Shown: positions 7,668 to 17,099, counted from the stretch's first letter. The stretch: DNA of 64,000 bases from Hyphomonas sp. (GCF_018402285.1 NZ_JAGYJH010000006.1:496847-560846); one strand, 5' to 3'. The notes: a model not told the origin generated them from the sequence alone. Made by a program: numbers and translations.

Positions 7668-8350
7668 TCCCTCAGGACTGACAAGGCTGGAAGCAATTGG
7701 GAATAGTGACCGATGACACTGTCGGGCGCGATATCTTCGATAGCTTCTGCTTCGTAGCCAAAGGTCACGAACAGGAAGGGCAGCCCGGCATTCCGGGCTG
7801 CCCTTTCATCTGTGCGGCTATCCCCCACGAACAGGGCGCGTTCCGGCATGCCGCTTGCGGCGGCAATCGCCTCGAACACGTGATCCTGATGGGGTTTGCG
7901 GTTGGTGGCGCGATCCGCGCCAAGGATGGCAGCAAACCGGCTTGTGAGACCAAGCTCATCAATCAGACGCTCGCTGAGGTCCTGCCGCTTGTTGGTACAC
8001 ACGCAGAGTGTGGCGCCCGCATCCAGCAGCGCGTCCAGCGCTTCGGGGCAGCCGTCAAACGGGCGCGAGCCGACAGCAATATTGTCGACATAGTAGGCGA
8101 TGAACCGGTCAAAGGCCGCGTCCATCTCGGCGGCCGGGAGCGTGACACCCTGAACGCCGAAGCCCTTTTCCATCATGGCCCGGGCGCCGTTGCCGATCAG
8201 CGTGGCGATGGTTGGCAGGTCGACCGGAGCGAGGCCTGCCTCAACCAGTACATGGTTGAGCGCGCCCAGCAGGTCCGGCGCGGTGTCCACCAGCGTGCCA
8301 TCCAGATCGAACGCGATGGTCCAGCCTTCAAAGGCGCCTGTTTCAGCCAT
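7637..8350 (-). CDS. gph: Phosphoglycolate phosphatase (HAD superfamily)
   Basis: Hydrolyses 2-phosphoglycolate, formed during DNA repair, to glycolate. The 237-aa protein has HAD motif I DLDGTLVDT (residues 15-23), a cap domain, motif II CTNK, a lysine in the NRKPH segment (motif III) and motif IV GDSRTDERAA. The ATG at 8350 has GGAGG 7 nt upstream; a longer reading frame upstream is not family-like. Substrate specificity across HAD phosphatases is hard to read from sequence, so gph is the likeliest, not the only, assignment. It overlaps the 80-aa gene by 31 bp tail to tail. Confidence 0.85.
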   Translation of the reverse strand: MAETGAFEGWTIAFDLDGTLVDTAPDLLGALNHVLVEAGLAPVDLPTIATLIGNGARAMMEKGFGVQGVTLPAAEMDAAFDRFIAYYVDNIAVGSRPFDGCPEALDALLDAGATLCVCTNKRQDLSERLIDELGLTSRFAAILGADRATNRKPHQDHVFEAIAAASGMPERALFVGDSRTDERAARNAGLPFLFVTFGYEAEAIEDIAPDSVIGHYSQLLPALSVLRDQAIASLRGR

Positions 8351-8431
8351 CAGATACCCTCCTTCGCCCTCGCCAAGATGCGGGGTTTCGTCTAGGCGAT
8401 GGGGCAGAGGAAAGCGAGAGGGAGCCCGCAT

Positions 8432-9817
8432 TTGACCGACACTGCCAGACCGCGCGCCGCTGTTATCCTTGCTGCCGGCAAGGGAACCCGGATGAAGTCG
8501 CCCCTGCCCAAGGTGATGCACGCCGTGGGCGGGCGCCCGATGATGGACTGGTCGATTGCGCTGGCCCGGGAAGCTCGCGCCGAGCGGATCGTTGCGGTTG
8601 TGCATCCTTCGCAGGACGTGCTGATCGGACACCTCAGACAACACCATCCCGATATTGCGATTGCCTTCCAGGACCCGCCGCAGGGAACAGGGCATGCCGT
8701 GCGCTGCGCGCAAGGCGCGCTTGCCGACTTCGAGGGCGACCTGGCTGTGCTCTATGGCGACAGCCCCCTGGTCCCGGCAGAGACAATCGAAGACCTTTTC
8801 GGGACACTTTCGGCCAACACCGGCCTCGGCGTGCTCGGCTTTGACGCCGAAGAGCCCGGCCTCTATGGCCGTTTGATCACCGCAGAAGACGGCAGTCTCG
8901 AGGCCATCGTCGAGGCGCGCGAGGCCAGCCCCGATCAGCTCAGGGTGCGCCTGTGCAACTCAGGGGTCATGGCAGGGCGCGCGGGCGACATGTTCCGCCT
9001 CCTCGCAAAGGTCACCAACGCCAATGCCAAAGGCGAATACTACCTGACCGACCTTGTGGGCCTCGCCCGCGCCGAAGGCATACGCTGCGCCGTGGCGGTC
9101 TCGGGCGAGGACGACCTCATCGGCTGCGATTCCAAGGCAGACCTCGCCGAGGCCGAAGGCATTTTCCAGCAAAAGCGCCGCCGCGCGCTGATGGATGCGG
9201 GCGTCACCCTGGTGGCCCCTGAAACCGTGTTCCTTTCCCATGATACCGAGATCGGCGCCGACGCCGTGATCGAGCCCAATGTCGTGTTCGGCTCCGGCGT
9301 GAAGGTGGCGGGCGGGGCGCAGATCCGCGCGTTCAGCCATCTGGAAGGCGCCATTGTCGGCGAGGGCTGCAGCGTCGGGCCCTATGCCCGCCTGCGGCCG
9401 GGCACGGTGCTGGCGGCCAACGTTCACATCGGCAATTTCGTCGAGACCAAGAACACGGCCATGGGCGAAGGCGCCAAGGCCAATCACCTTGCCTATCTCG
9501 GCGACGGCACCATCGGCGCGGGCGCCAATATCGGCGCGGGCACGATCTTCTGCAATTATGACGGCTTCCTCAAACATCAGACCGATGTGGGCGAAGGCGC
9601 GTTTGTCGGCTCGAACTCTGCCCTGGTCGCGCCGGTGAGAATCGGCGAAGGCGCCTATGTCGGCTCCGGCAGCGTGATCACCAAGGATGTTCCCGATGAC
9701 GCCCTGGCGGTGGGGCGCGGCCAGCAGATCACCCGCGAGGGCTGGGCCAAGAATTACCGGGCAAAGAAAGCCGCCGAAAAGGCCGCCCGCACTGCAGGCA
9801 AGGACAAGAAGGGCTGA
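8432..9817 (+). CDS. glmU: Bifunctional N-acetylglucosamine-1-phosphate uridyltransferase / glucosamine-1-phosphate acetyltransferase
   Basis: Makes UDP-GlcNAc, the precursor of peptidoglycan and lipid A. The N-terminal pyrophosphorylase domain shows LAAGKGTRMKSPLPKVMH; the C-terminal half is a left-handed beta-helix with hexapeptide repeats (IGADAVIEPNVVFG, IGAGANIGAGTIFCNYDG). I prefer the TTG at 8432, which has GGGAG 7-8 nt upstream and yields 461 aa with a normal N-terminus; an in-frame ATG at 8399 adds 11 residues but lacks a good ribosome-binding site. It is followed by rpiA 9 bp later. Confidence 0.96.
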   Translation: MTDTARPRAAVILAAGKGTRMKSPLPKVMHAVGGRPMMDWSIALAREARAERIVAVVHPSQDVLIGHLRQHHPDIAIAFQDPPQGTGHAVRCAQGALADFEGDLAVLYGDSPLVPAETIEDLFGTLSANTGLGVLGFDAEEPGLYGRLITAEDGSLEAIVEAREASPDQLRVRLCNSGVMAGRAGDMFRLLAKVTNANAKGEYYLTDLVGLARAEGIRCAVAVSGEDDLIGCDSKADLAEAEGIFQQKRRRALMDAGVTLVAPETVFLSHDTEIGADAVIEPNVVFGSGVKVAGGAQIRAFSHLEGAIVGEGCSVGPYARLRPGTVLAANVHIGNFVETKNTAMGEGAKANHLAYLGDGTIGAGANIGAGTIFCNYDGFLKHQTDVGEGAFVGSNSALVAPVRIGEGAYVGSGSVITKDVPDDALAVGRGQQITREGWAKNYRAKKAAEKAARTAGKDKKG

Positions 9818-9826
9818 GGGCCGGAC

Positions 9827-10528
9827 ATGGCGAGCGAAAACGAAAAGCAGAATGCGGCCGCCGCCGCGATGGACTTTGTCGAAGAGGGCATGACGATTGG
9901 CCTCGGCACAGGCTCGACGGCGAAATTCTTCGTCGAGATGCTGGCCGACGAGATCGCCGATGGCCTCATCGTGCGGTGCATCGAGACGAGCAACCAGACC
10001 CGCGAGCTGGCGCGCAGCCTCGGCGTGCCACTGATCCCGTTCGAGCAGGTGGACCGCATCCACCTCACCGTGGACGGCGCCGATGAGGTCGGCCCTGGCG
10101 GCGTGCTGATCAAGGGCGGCGGGGCGGCGCTGCTGCGCGAGAAGATCATCGCCAACGCGTCAGATCATATGGTCGTGATCGCGGATAGTTCGAAAGAAGT
10201 GCCCCATCTGGGCGCATTTCCGTTGCCGGTGGAAGTCACCCCGTTCGGTTACACGATCACGGCCAAGAAGGTGCATGACGCCCTCGTTGCCTCCGGCGTT
10301 GAGCGCCCGCGGATCGAGCTGCGCAAGGCGCCCGGCAGCGTCGACATGCTGGTGACCGATGGCGGCAATTACATCCTCGACTGCCATTGCGGGCGTATTC
10401 CTGACCCCGCCAAGACAGGCGCCTATCTCTCCGGCGTGCCGGGCGTTGTAGAGCATGGCCTGTTCATCGGCATCGCCCGCACGGTGATCATCGGCGAGGA
10501 AAATGGCGCACACATCATTGAATACTGA
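9827..10528 (+). CDS. rpiA: Ribose-5-phosphate isomerase A
   Basis: Interconverts ribose-5-phosphate and ribulose-5-phosphate in the pentose phosphate pathway. The 233-aa length is normal. Visible signatures are GLGTGSTAKFFVEML near residue 25, DGADEVGPGGVLIKGGG with the active-site aspartates, and LREKIIANAS. A GAGG lies 8 nt before the ATG. It sits in a plus-strand run glmU-rpiA-gor; the rpiA-gor pairing recurs in Alphaproteobacteria and links NADPH supply to glutathione reduction. Confidence 0.96.
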   Translation: MASENEKQNAAAAAMDFVEEGMTIGLGTGSTAKFFVEMLADEIADGLIVRCIETSNQTRELARSLGVPLIPFEQVDRIHLTVDGADEVGPGGVLIKGGGAALLREKIIANASDHMVVIADSSKEVPHLGAFPLPVEVTPFGYTITAKKVHDALVASGVERPRIELRKAPGSVDMLVTDGGNYILDCHCGRIPDPAKTGAYLSGVPGVVEHGLFIGIARTVIIGEENGAHIIEY

Positions 10529-10582
10529 GGCGGGGCCCTCACATCTGCTGGCGAAAACACGCTGACCTTCAAGGACCTTCCC

Positions 10583-11968
10583 ATGACCGACACCGCCTAC
10601 GACTATGACCTGTTCGTGATTGGCGGCGGCTCGGGAGGCGTGCGCGCGGGCCGGATTGCAGCGCAGGCAGGCGCCCGGGTCGGCCTGGCCGAAGAATACC
10701 GGATGGGTGGCACCTGCGTCGTGCGCGGCTGCGTTCCGAAGAAGTTCATGGTGTATTCCAGCACCTATGGCAAACATATCAAGCTCTCTGCCGGGTACGG
10801 ATGGTCTGTGGGCGAAGTATCCTACGACCACAGCGATTTCATGGTGGCGCTGCATGCCGAGGTCGAGCGCCTTTCGGCTATCTATGACCGCAACCTCAAG
10901 AATGCGGGCGTTGATGTGTTCGATGATCGCGCCGAATTCGTGGACGCACATACGCTGCGCCTGAAAAAATCCGGCAAGACGGTCACGGCCGCGAAAATCC
11001 TGATCGCGACCGGCGGCCGCCCCTGGATGCCGTCTGCCGATGAGCTGCCCGGTATCGAACACGCCATCGACTCCAACGGCGTTTTTGAAATGGACACGCT
11101 GCCGGGGCGCATGCTGATCGCAGGCGGGGGCTATATCGCAGTCGAGTTTGCCCACATCTTTGCCGGGCTCGGCGCCGAGGTCACCCTCGTCTATCGCGGC
11201 GAGACGGTGCTGCGCGGTTTTGACGATGAAATCCGGCTCGCCGTGCATGAGGGGCTTAAGGAAGCAGGCGTGCGCGTTGTCACAAAATGCACCTTCAAAT
11301 CCATCGAGAAGACCGCAGACGGCCTCAAGGTCACCCTGAGTAGCGGCAACGAGATCGAGACCGACGTCGTGCTGATGGCGGTCGGGCGCCGGGCGAATAC
11401 GGACGATCTTGGCTGTGAAGAGGCGGGCGTGAGACTGGCAGAGCAGGGCGAGGTGATCGTCGATGAATGGTCGCGCACCAATATCGAGAACATCTGGGCT
11501 GTGGGCGATGTCACAGGCCGCGTGGCGCTGACCCCGGTGGCAATCCGCGAGGGCCATGCCTTTGCCGACACAGAGTTTGGTGGCAAGCCCTGGAAGATGG
11601 ATCACAGCAACATTCCGACCGCTGTGTTCACCCAGCCGGAAGTCGGCACAGTCGGCATCTCCGAAGCCGAGGCCCGCAAGACCTTCGGCGAGATCGACAT
11701 CTACAAGACGAAGTTCCGCCCGATGAAAAACATGCTCAACGGCGACCAGACACGTACCTTCATGAAGATCGTGGTGCGCGCGTCCGACCAGCGCGTGCTG
11801 GGCGTGCACGTCGTGGGCGAAGACGCCGCCGAGATGATCCAGACCGCTGCGATTGCCGTGAAGATGGGCGCGACCAAGCAGGATTTCGACGAGACCTGCG
11901 CGCTGCACCCGTCTGCAGCTGAGGAACTCGTCACGATGCGGACGAAATGGGTGCCTGAAGGGGGCTAG
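10583..11968 (+). CDS. gor: Glutathione-disulfide reductase
   Basis: NADPH-dependent reduction of oxidised glutathione. The 461-aa flavoprotein has the FAD dinucleotide-binding motif GGGSGGVRAG (residues 14-23), the redox-active disulfide Cys45/Cys50 in GGTCVVRGCVPKK, the NAD(P)-binding GGGYIAVEFA, and the dimer-interface catalytic histidine in LHPSAAEE near the C-terminus. VRGCVPKK is the glutathione-reductase version of the disulfide motif. The TAG stop lies in a palindromic CTAG that also supplies the stop codon of the convergent TIR-ParA gene. Confidence 0.95.
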   Translation: MTDTAYDYDLFVIGGGSGGVRAGRIAAQAGARVGLAEEYRMGGTCVVRGCVPKKFMVYSSTYGKHIKLSAGYGWSVGEVSYDHSDFMVALHAEVERLSAIYDRNLKNAGVDVFDDRAEFVDAHTLRLKKSGKTVTAAKILIATGGRPWMPSADELPGIEHAIDSNGVFEMDTLPGRMLIAGGGYIAVEFAHIFAGLGAEVTLVYRGETVLRGFDDEIRLAVHEGLKEAGVRVVTKCTFKSIEKTADGLKVTLSSGNEIETDVVLMAVGRRANTDDLGCEEAGVRLAEQGEVIVDEWSRTNIENIWAVGDVTGRVALTPVAIREGHAFADTEFGGKPWKMDHSNIPTAVFTQPEVGTVGISEAEARKTFGEIDIYKTKFRPMKNMLNGDQTRTFMKIVVRASDQRVLGVHVVGEDAAEMIQTAAIAVKMGATKQDFDETCALHPSAAEELVTMRTKWVPEGG

Positions 11969-13272
11969 TGCCCCTTCTTCCCCTCGTTCAGTGCCCGGAT
12001 CTCCAGAGCAACCTGCTTAAGGCTTTCGCGGATGGCCTTGAGCCCCCCGCCGCGCCCGGCATGGGTGACGAGCTGGCGCCAGGCAGGCTGGTCTTCCTGC
12101 GGGGCCCTGACCGCAAAATGGGCCGAGCGGGGCAGGGCGGCGGTCAGAAGCGCCTTTGACAGGGCAAAGCCTGCCACGCCATCAAACACGCCATTGCGCG
12201 CATCGGCCTCGAAGGTCGACTGTTCGTTGCGGTTGACCGCATTGAACAGGATGCAGAGCTCCGGGCGCTTGCTCTCCTCCACCTGGTTCTGGATCACCTG
12301 ATTGAGCAGGCGCACCCCGCGCAGGGAATAGATATCCGCATGCATCGGGGCGATCACCCGGTCGGCCGCTTCCAGCGCGCAGCGGGTGAGGAAGGTGGCG
12401 TTGGGATTGGTGTCGAACACGATGAGGTCATACTCGCTGCGATAATGTTCCACGCAGCGCAGGAAATGCTGTTTCACGGCGGCCAGCGCGTCCGGGTCGC
12501 CTGAGAAGGCGTATTTGGAAATCTCGAACTGCCCGGAGATGATGTCGAGCCGGCCCGGCGGGCCCTCAACGCCGAGGATGGAATGGACAAACTGGTCCCG
12601 CGGCGCCGGCGTGAAAGGCTGGGTGGTGAGGCTCAGCCAGTTCTCGGCCGGAGACGCCGCGTCGCGCGCGTGGAGGCGCGAGCGCTCGAACAGCGATATG
12701 ACCGACCGGTCCTGCGCGGAGGAGGCGTCGGCCGCCTCCATCGAATAGAAGGTCTGGGTGAGGTTGTATTGCGGGTCGAGGTCGATCAGCAGGACGCGCC
12801 CGCCAAAGGCTTCCTGCCACGCGCCGAACACTTGCGCGCTGACGGTGGTCTTGCCGACCCCGCCCTTGAGGTTCATCACCGCGATGACCGGGCACTTCTT
12901 CCGGTAGGCGTCCTGCGCTTCTGCGACGAGCTGCGCCAGCCCGTCCGGGAGGGAGGATGAGAGGCGCAAGTGCGGCTGGACTTCCTGCTTGAAGAAGCCG
13001 TTGAGGCGCGCCTTGTCGACCTGGTAGGGGATGAGCTTGAGACCAAGCGCCTTGGCCGCTTCGACATCCTGGCGCACCCATTTGGAACGCACGGCAGCGG
13101 CCGAAACCAGCATGATAACGGCAAACGCCTTGTCGATGGCGGCGTCAGCCTCCTCGCGGGAGGTGTCCTCTCCGGGGTAGTATACCGTTACGGACGCAGC
13201 CCGCAGCGCTTCATGCAATGCGAGCAGGGCGTCCGGGTCTTTGCCCGAATGGCTTATGTATATGTGCGACAT
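11965..13272 (-). CDS. TIR domain-ParA/MinD-type ATPase fusion protein
   Basis: A 435-aa soluble protein joining two domains. Residues 1-90 read as a TIR fold: HIYISHSGKD at the start (the S-x-S-x-x-D box), VTVYYPGED, AFAVIMLVSAAAV, then SKWVRQDVEAA and KLIPYQVD. Residues 128-425 are a ParA-like P-loop ATPase: deviant Walker A KGGVGKTT (136-143), Walker A' LLIDLDPQYNLT, and Walker B-like LIVFDTNPNATFLT. At the position of the catalytic TIR-NADase glutamate (WVxxE in SARM1-like TIRs) the protein has Asp69 (WVRQD), so NAD hydrolysis is uncertain. There is no ParB or parS partner nearby and no defence genes around it. The ATG at 13272 is chosen over one at 13341 because it starts at the first beta-strand of the TIR fold and follows GAGG/GGGG. 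The function is unknown. Confidence 0.85.
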   Translation of the reverse strand: MSHIYISHSGKDPDALLALHEALRAASVTVYYPGEDTSREEADAAIDKAFAVIMLVSAAAVRSKWVRQDVEAAKALGLKLIPYQVDKARLNGFFKQEVQPHLRLSSSLPDGLAQLVAEAQDAYRKKCPVIAVMNLKGGVGKTTVSAQVFGAWQEAFGGRVLLIDLDPQYNLTQTFYSMEAADASSAQDRSVISLFERSRLHARDAASPAENWLSLTTQPFTPAPRDQFVHSILGVEGPPGRLDIISGQFEISKYAFSGDPDALAAVKQHFLRCVEHYRSEYDLIVFDTNPNATFLTRCALEAADRVIAPMHADIYSLRGVRLLNQVIQNQVEESKRPELCILFNAVNRNEQSTFEADARNGVFDGVAGFALSKALLTAALPRSAHFAVRAPQEDQPAWRQLVTHAGRGGGLKAIRESLKQVALEIRALNEGKKGH

Positions 13273-13368
13273 GTGGCCCCGCGCCTCATGGATATTCTGT
13301 CTGGATGGGCCTTTTAACGGGCCAATCCGCGATTCCGCCATCTTCTTGCAGTGAAATTATGGTGAAAC

Positions 13369-13397
13369 TTGAGCAAGGGGCGCTCATATGTTTTATG
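13369..13397 (+). promoter_or_regulatory. Candidate sigma-70 promoter of the DAHP synthase gene
   Basis: TTGAGC at 13369-13374 and TTTATG at 13392-13397 are separated by 17 bp, and the start codon follows at 13426. The TIR-ParA gene diverges from the same intergenic region. Assigned by eye only. Confidence 0.4.
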
Positions 13398-13425
13398 CGG
13401 CAAAACTTCTAGTGAGACCCGAGCA

Positions 13426-14802
13426 ATGACCTGGCATCCTTCCGACTGGCGTAACCTGCCTGCCAAGCACATCCCGCAGGATTATCCTGACGCGGCCGCC
13501 CTGGCAGCTGTTGAAACCCGCCTGAGAAGCTTTCCGCCGCTGGTTTTTGCCGGCGAGGCACGCCGCCTGAAGGCGCGGCTGGCCGATGTGGCCGCGGGCA
13601 AGGCGTTCCTGCTGCAGGGCGGGGACTGCGCCGAGAGCTTCAAGGAGTTTCACCCGGACAATATCCGGGACACGTTCCGCGTGATCCTGCAGATGGCCGT
13701 TGTGCTGACCTTTGCAGCGGCCAAGCCGGTCGTGAAGGTGGGCCGCATAGCCGGGCAGTTCGGCAAGCCCCGCTCCGAGCCGACCGAGACGATCAATGGC
13801 GTGACGCTGCCCTCCTATCGGGGCGACAATATCAACGGGATGGAATTCACCCCTGAGTCCCGTATTCCGGACCCTGAGCGTCTGATCCAGGCCTATTCGC
13901 AATCGGCCGCGACGCTCAACCTCCTGCGCGCCTTCAGCCAGGGCGGCTATGCGAGCCTTGCCAACGTGCATCGCTGGATGCTCGGCTTCGTGGACCGCTC
14001 GCCGCAGGGCGAACGCTATCAGAAGCTGGCCGACCAGATCTCTGCCTCGCTGCGTTTCATGGAGGCCGTTGGTCTCAACGCCGAGAGTGTTCCGCAGATG
14101 TCTCAGGTGGAGTTCTACACCAGCCATGAGGCGCTGCTTCTGGGTTATGAGGAAGCGATGACCCGCATCGATTCCACGAGCGGCGACTGGTATGACACCT
14201 CCGCCCACATGCTGTGGATCGGCCACCGCACGCGCCAGATCGATCATGCCCATGTCAATTTCTGCAAAGGCGTCAAAAATCCCATCGGCATCAAATGCGG
14301 CCCCGGCCTTGAGACCGACGAGCTGCTGCGGATGATTGATACGCTGAACCCGGCTGACGAGCCTGGCCGCATCACGCTGATTTCGCGCTTCGGCTCGGAC
14401 GGCGTGGCCAAAGGCCTGCCCCCGCTTGCCCGCGCAGTGAAGAAATCCGGCCGCACGGTGGTCTGGTCCTGCGACCCGATGCACGGCAACACGCTGAAAA
14501 CCGGCACTGGTTTCAAGACGCGGCCTGTAGACCGTGTGCTGTCTGAAGTGCGCCAGTTCATCGATGTTCTGTCGGCGGAAGGCTGCTATCCGGGCGGGGT
14601 CCATTTCGAGATGACCGGCCAGAATGTCACCGAGTGCATCGGCGGCGCGCAGGCGATCTCGGAAGAAGACCTCTCCAGCCGCTACCACACCCATTGCGAC
14701 CCGCGTCTCAATGGCGAACAGGCGCTGGAGCTCGCCTTCCTCGTGGCAGAAAAACTCCAGGCCGCAGAAGCCGGCGCGGACGCGGCTCGTAAGGCGAGCT
14801 GA
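13426..14802 (+). CDS. Class II 3-deoxy-7-phosphoheptulonate (DAHP) synthase
   Basis: Catalyses the first step of the shikimate pathway, condensing phosphoenolpyruvate and erythrose-4-phosphate. The 458-aa protein matches the plant-like class II type: QGGDCAESF near residue 66, [12 protein letters not shown] near 106, [14 protein letters not shown] near 126, and [12 protein letters not shown]-like [12 protein letters not shown] near 345. A longer reading frame begins at 13369, but [21 protein letters not shown] is the family N-terminus. It is a single gene with no other aromatic-pathway genes beside it. Confidence 0.95.
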   Translation: MTWHPSDWRNLPAKHIPQDYPDAAALAAVETRLRSFPPLVFAGEARRLKARLADVAAGKAFLLQGGDCAESFKEFHPDNIRDTFRVILQMAVVLTFAAAKPVVKVGRIAGQFGKPRSEPTETINGVTLPSYRGDNINGMEFTPESRIPDPERLIQAYSQSAATLNLLRAFSQGGYASLANVHRWMLGFVDRSPQGERYQKLADQISASLRFMEAVGLNAESVPQMSQVEFYTSHEALLLGYEEAMTRIDSTSGDWYDTSAHMLWIGHRTRQIDHAHVNFCKGVKNPIGIKCGPGLETDELLRMIDTLNPADEPGRITLISRFGSDGVAKGLPPLARAVKKSGRTVVWSCDPMHGNTLKTGTGFKTRPVDRVLSEVRQFIDVLSAEGCYPGGVHFEMTGQNVTECIGGAQAISEEDLSSRYHTHCDPRLNGEQALELAFLVAEKLQAAEAGADAARKAS

Positions 14803-14833
14803 GCCCGGCTTGTTCTAAGCGGAAGAGAGCCTC

Positions 14834-15460
14834 TTAGAGGCCGTAGGTTTCCATGAGTTTCAGGGCGAACGCCTTTGCGCGTTCGTCCTTGGAGGCCTTG
14901 GCGGCGTCGTCATCGCGCATCGTTTTCTGGGCGTTGAAGAGGATCATCGCTGTTTCTTCGTCCGCATTCGGAAAAACCGAAAGCCTGCCCCGGTCGCGGC
15001 GGTAAATCGCCGTGACGGTTCCGGTTGGTTCGCCGATAAGGCTGAAACCGCCCATTTCTCCGGCCAGCTTGATTTGCTCGGCGCGCTCGCCGGCAAGATT
15101 GGCGGCGCTGTCCCAGGTCTGCACGCCGGCGCTGAAAATCTGGGCGCCGCCGGCGTCTGTCCAGAGACAGCGTGTTTCGGTTGAGGTGGTTTCGAGCGTG
15201 CCTGTGGCAGTGATGCCCAGGGCGGCGAGTTCTTCTGCGGGCAGCCAGTTACAGGGATTTTCATTCACCAGGGCGGCCCATTTGTCCCAGTCGAAATTAC
15301 CGGCAGGCGCGGTAACGGGCGCTGCGGCCTCGCCGGGTTCGGCGGCCGCCGGGGCCGCCCCGGGTGTGGCGGGCGCCTCCACTGGCGTGGCAGGTTCGCT
15401 GCCGCCACAGGCGGCCACAGAGAGGAGGGCGAGGAGGGGCAGGATTTTCAGCGCCTTCAT
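14834..15460 (-). CDS. Putative lipoprotein, third gene of the envelope operon
   Basis: A 208-aa protein with an N-terminal signal and lipobox SVAAC (lipidated Cys18), followed by a Pro/Ala/Glu-rich linker to about residue 55 and a globular domain (NFDWDKWAALVNENPCNWL, later ETRCLWTDAGG). It has two further cysteines (in NPCNWL and TRCLWT) that could form a disulfide. I recognise no named family. It lies 4 bp after the OmpA-like lipoprotein gene and is very likely cotranscribed with it. Confidence 0.72.
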   Translation of the reverse strand: MKALKILPLLALLSVAACGGSEPATPVEAPATPGAAPAAAEPGEAAAPVTAPAGNFDWDKWAALVNENPCNWLPAEELAALGITATGTLETTSTETRCLWTDAGGAQIFSAGVQTWDSAANLAGERAEQIKLAGEMGGFSLIGEPTGTVTAIYRRDRGRLSVFPNADEETAMILFNAQKTMRDDDAAKASKDERAKAFALKLMETYGL

Positions 15461-15464
15461 GGGA

Positions 15465-17099
15465 TCACTCCGTCAGATAGCCCTTCTTGCCGGGCAGGAT
15501 GAGAATATCAACGCGCCGGTTTTCTGCGCGGCCTTCCTCGGTGGCATTGTCTGCCACCGGACGGCTCGCGCCATAACCCTTTATGGTCACGTCTGCGGGA
15601 ACCGGCGATATCTTGGCCGACAGGTTTGCCCAGACAGATTTTGCCCGGTTCTCCGAAAGCGTCTGATTGGACGCGGCCGAGCCGGTTGAATCGGTATGAC
15701 CCTCGACCGTCACGCGGATGTCGGCGCCATAGTTTTCCAGCTGGGCGGAAAGGTCGCTGAGGGCAGCTTCCGCTTCCGGCCTGATCTCGAACTTGCCCAC
15801 ATCAAACAATAGCGCGCTGTCGAGCGAAAGACGGATCTCAGCGCCGACGGCGGCGATGGCGTCAATGTCGGCCCCGGAGTGATTGCCGCCGCAGGCCGCG
15901 CTGGCATTTGTCAGCCGGACGAACGGAAACTTGTCGCCCTTCTGGACGAACGGGCCGATATCGACGTCCGAACGGGCGCCTTCGATCTCGCCCACTTCGA
16001 TCCAGTTTTCTCCATCTGAGGATATGGCGAGCTCGGTTTTCTCGATCACCGGCCCGATCTCGAAGATATAGAGGTCCACCCCGTCCACATCGACAAGGAT
16101 ATTGTCCGTAAACTGCGTGACGAGAGCGCCGTTACAGCCAAGGGAGATGAAGTCTGCGCTGTAGGTGTTGCGGTAGTCGGGTTCGCCCAACGCAGTCTCC
16201 GGGAAGTCAAACGGCGGCTTGGAGGGCCGCTCGCCCGGCGTGAAGCTCACGACCCGGTCGGCAAAGGAAAGGGCGCCGAGCGGCAGGCAGATTTCCCGCT
16301 TGCCGCTGCCATAGACACGGCCGGGGCAGTCATCGCTTTCGCGGCCCTTGCCCGGGGCGTCCCGGTCGATTTTTGGCGGGGGCGCTTCAAGTGTCTTGGG
16401 CAAGAGAAGGCGGATGTCTTCTTCAGTGATGCCCGCCCCGCCGCTGCCCTTGATCAGGGCCTTGAGCTCGGCATTGGTGGCGGTGAAGCGTCCGTCGGAT
16501 TGCTCTTTCAGCAGTGCGTCGAGTTCCTCCTTCGTCATCGTGAAGGACCCGCCCATGCTCTCGACCAGATGATGCAGCGTCGGGCCCGTCAGTTCCAGGA
16601 CCGGGCCCATCCGGGCGAGCTCCAGCGCCTTCTGGGCGCCGGGCGTTGCGGCCACCAGCCCGTCCTGCGCCGCGCGCAGGGCGCCGGTCCCGCTGCCGGT
16701 GTCGTCCTCGGCAGCGGCCTCCTCGGCGAGCGCCATCTGGTCGGCCAGCGGGCTGAGGTCGAGGGTGGGGTAGGCGTCCTGCAGCTGGCTGAATTCCCCC
16801 GCCGTCGCGCCCACCTGTCCATCACTGGTGAAATTCCACAGCGCGACACGGCCATCGCCGCGCGCCTCGACCCAATAGACCGTGCCATCCAGATCCGTGA
16901 CGGGGATAGCGGTTTCCGGCAGGCCTTCCGGGCGGACAAATCCGTCATCGGCCGCAGCGGCGGCTTGCGGCGCGCCGCCTTCATCAGACGTCATGGGTGG
17001 CTCAGGTGCTTCCGGACTGGCCGGGGCAGGGCCGCTACCCCCACAGGCTACAAGCAGAACGAGGCCGGCGCTGGCCAGCAGGGTCTTCATAGTCGCCAT
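15465..17099 (-). CDS. Large OmpA-domain lipoprotein
   Basis: A 544-aa lipoprotein (lipobox LLVAC, Cys19) expected in the outer membrane facing the periplasm. After a Pro/Ala-rich linker comes a region of unknown fold (60-280), then a beta-sandwich-like stretch (about 282-420: SFTPGERPS, VDLYIFEIGP, AISSDGENWIEVG) resembling secreted carbohydrate- or ligand-binding domains. It ends in an OmpA peptidoglycan-binding domain (425-535: LLFDVGKFEIRPEAEAAL, VEGHTDSTGS, LSENRAKSVW, NRRVDI). The start at 17099 uses ATG overlapping the TGA of the upstream gene by 1 bp, with GAGG 8 nt upstream, so the two are translationally coupled. It probably tethers the outer membrane to the wall. Confidence 0.82.
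   Translation of the reverse strand: MATMKTLLASAGLVLLVACGGSGPAPASPEAPEPPMTSDEGGAPQAAAAADDGFVRPEGLPETAIPVTDLDGTVYWVEARGDGRVALWNFTSDGQVGATAGEFSQLQDAYPTLDLSPLADQMALAEEAAAEDDTGSGTGALRAAQDGLVAATPGAQKALELARMGPVLELTGPTLHHLVESMGGSFTMTKEELDALLKEQSDGRFTATNAELKALIKGSGGAGITEEDIRLLLPKTLEAPPPKIDRDAPGKGRESDDCPGRVYGSGKREICLPLGALSFADRVVSFTPGERPSKPPFDFPETALGEPDYRNTYSADFISLGCNGALVTQFTDNILVDVDGVDLYIFEIGPVIEKTELAISSDGENWIEVGEIEGARSDVDIGPFVQKGDKFPFVRLTNASAACGGNHSGADIDAIAAVGAEIRLSLDSALLFDVGKFEIRPEAEAALSDLSAQLENYGADIRVTVEGHTDSTGSAASNQTLSENRAKSVWANLSAKISPVPADVTIKGYGASRPVADNATEEGRAENRRVDILILPGKKGYLTE

Noticed and set aside
10160-11908. 582-codon minus-strand reading frame opposite rpiA and gor
   Set aside because: A His/Asp-rich antisense frame of two well-conserved enzymes; typical of high-GC DNA.
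11965-13272. Plasmid or chromosome partition operon
   Set aside because: No ParB gene and no parS-like repeats nearby; the ATPase is alone.
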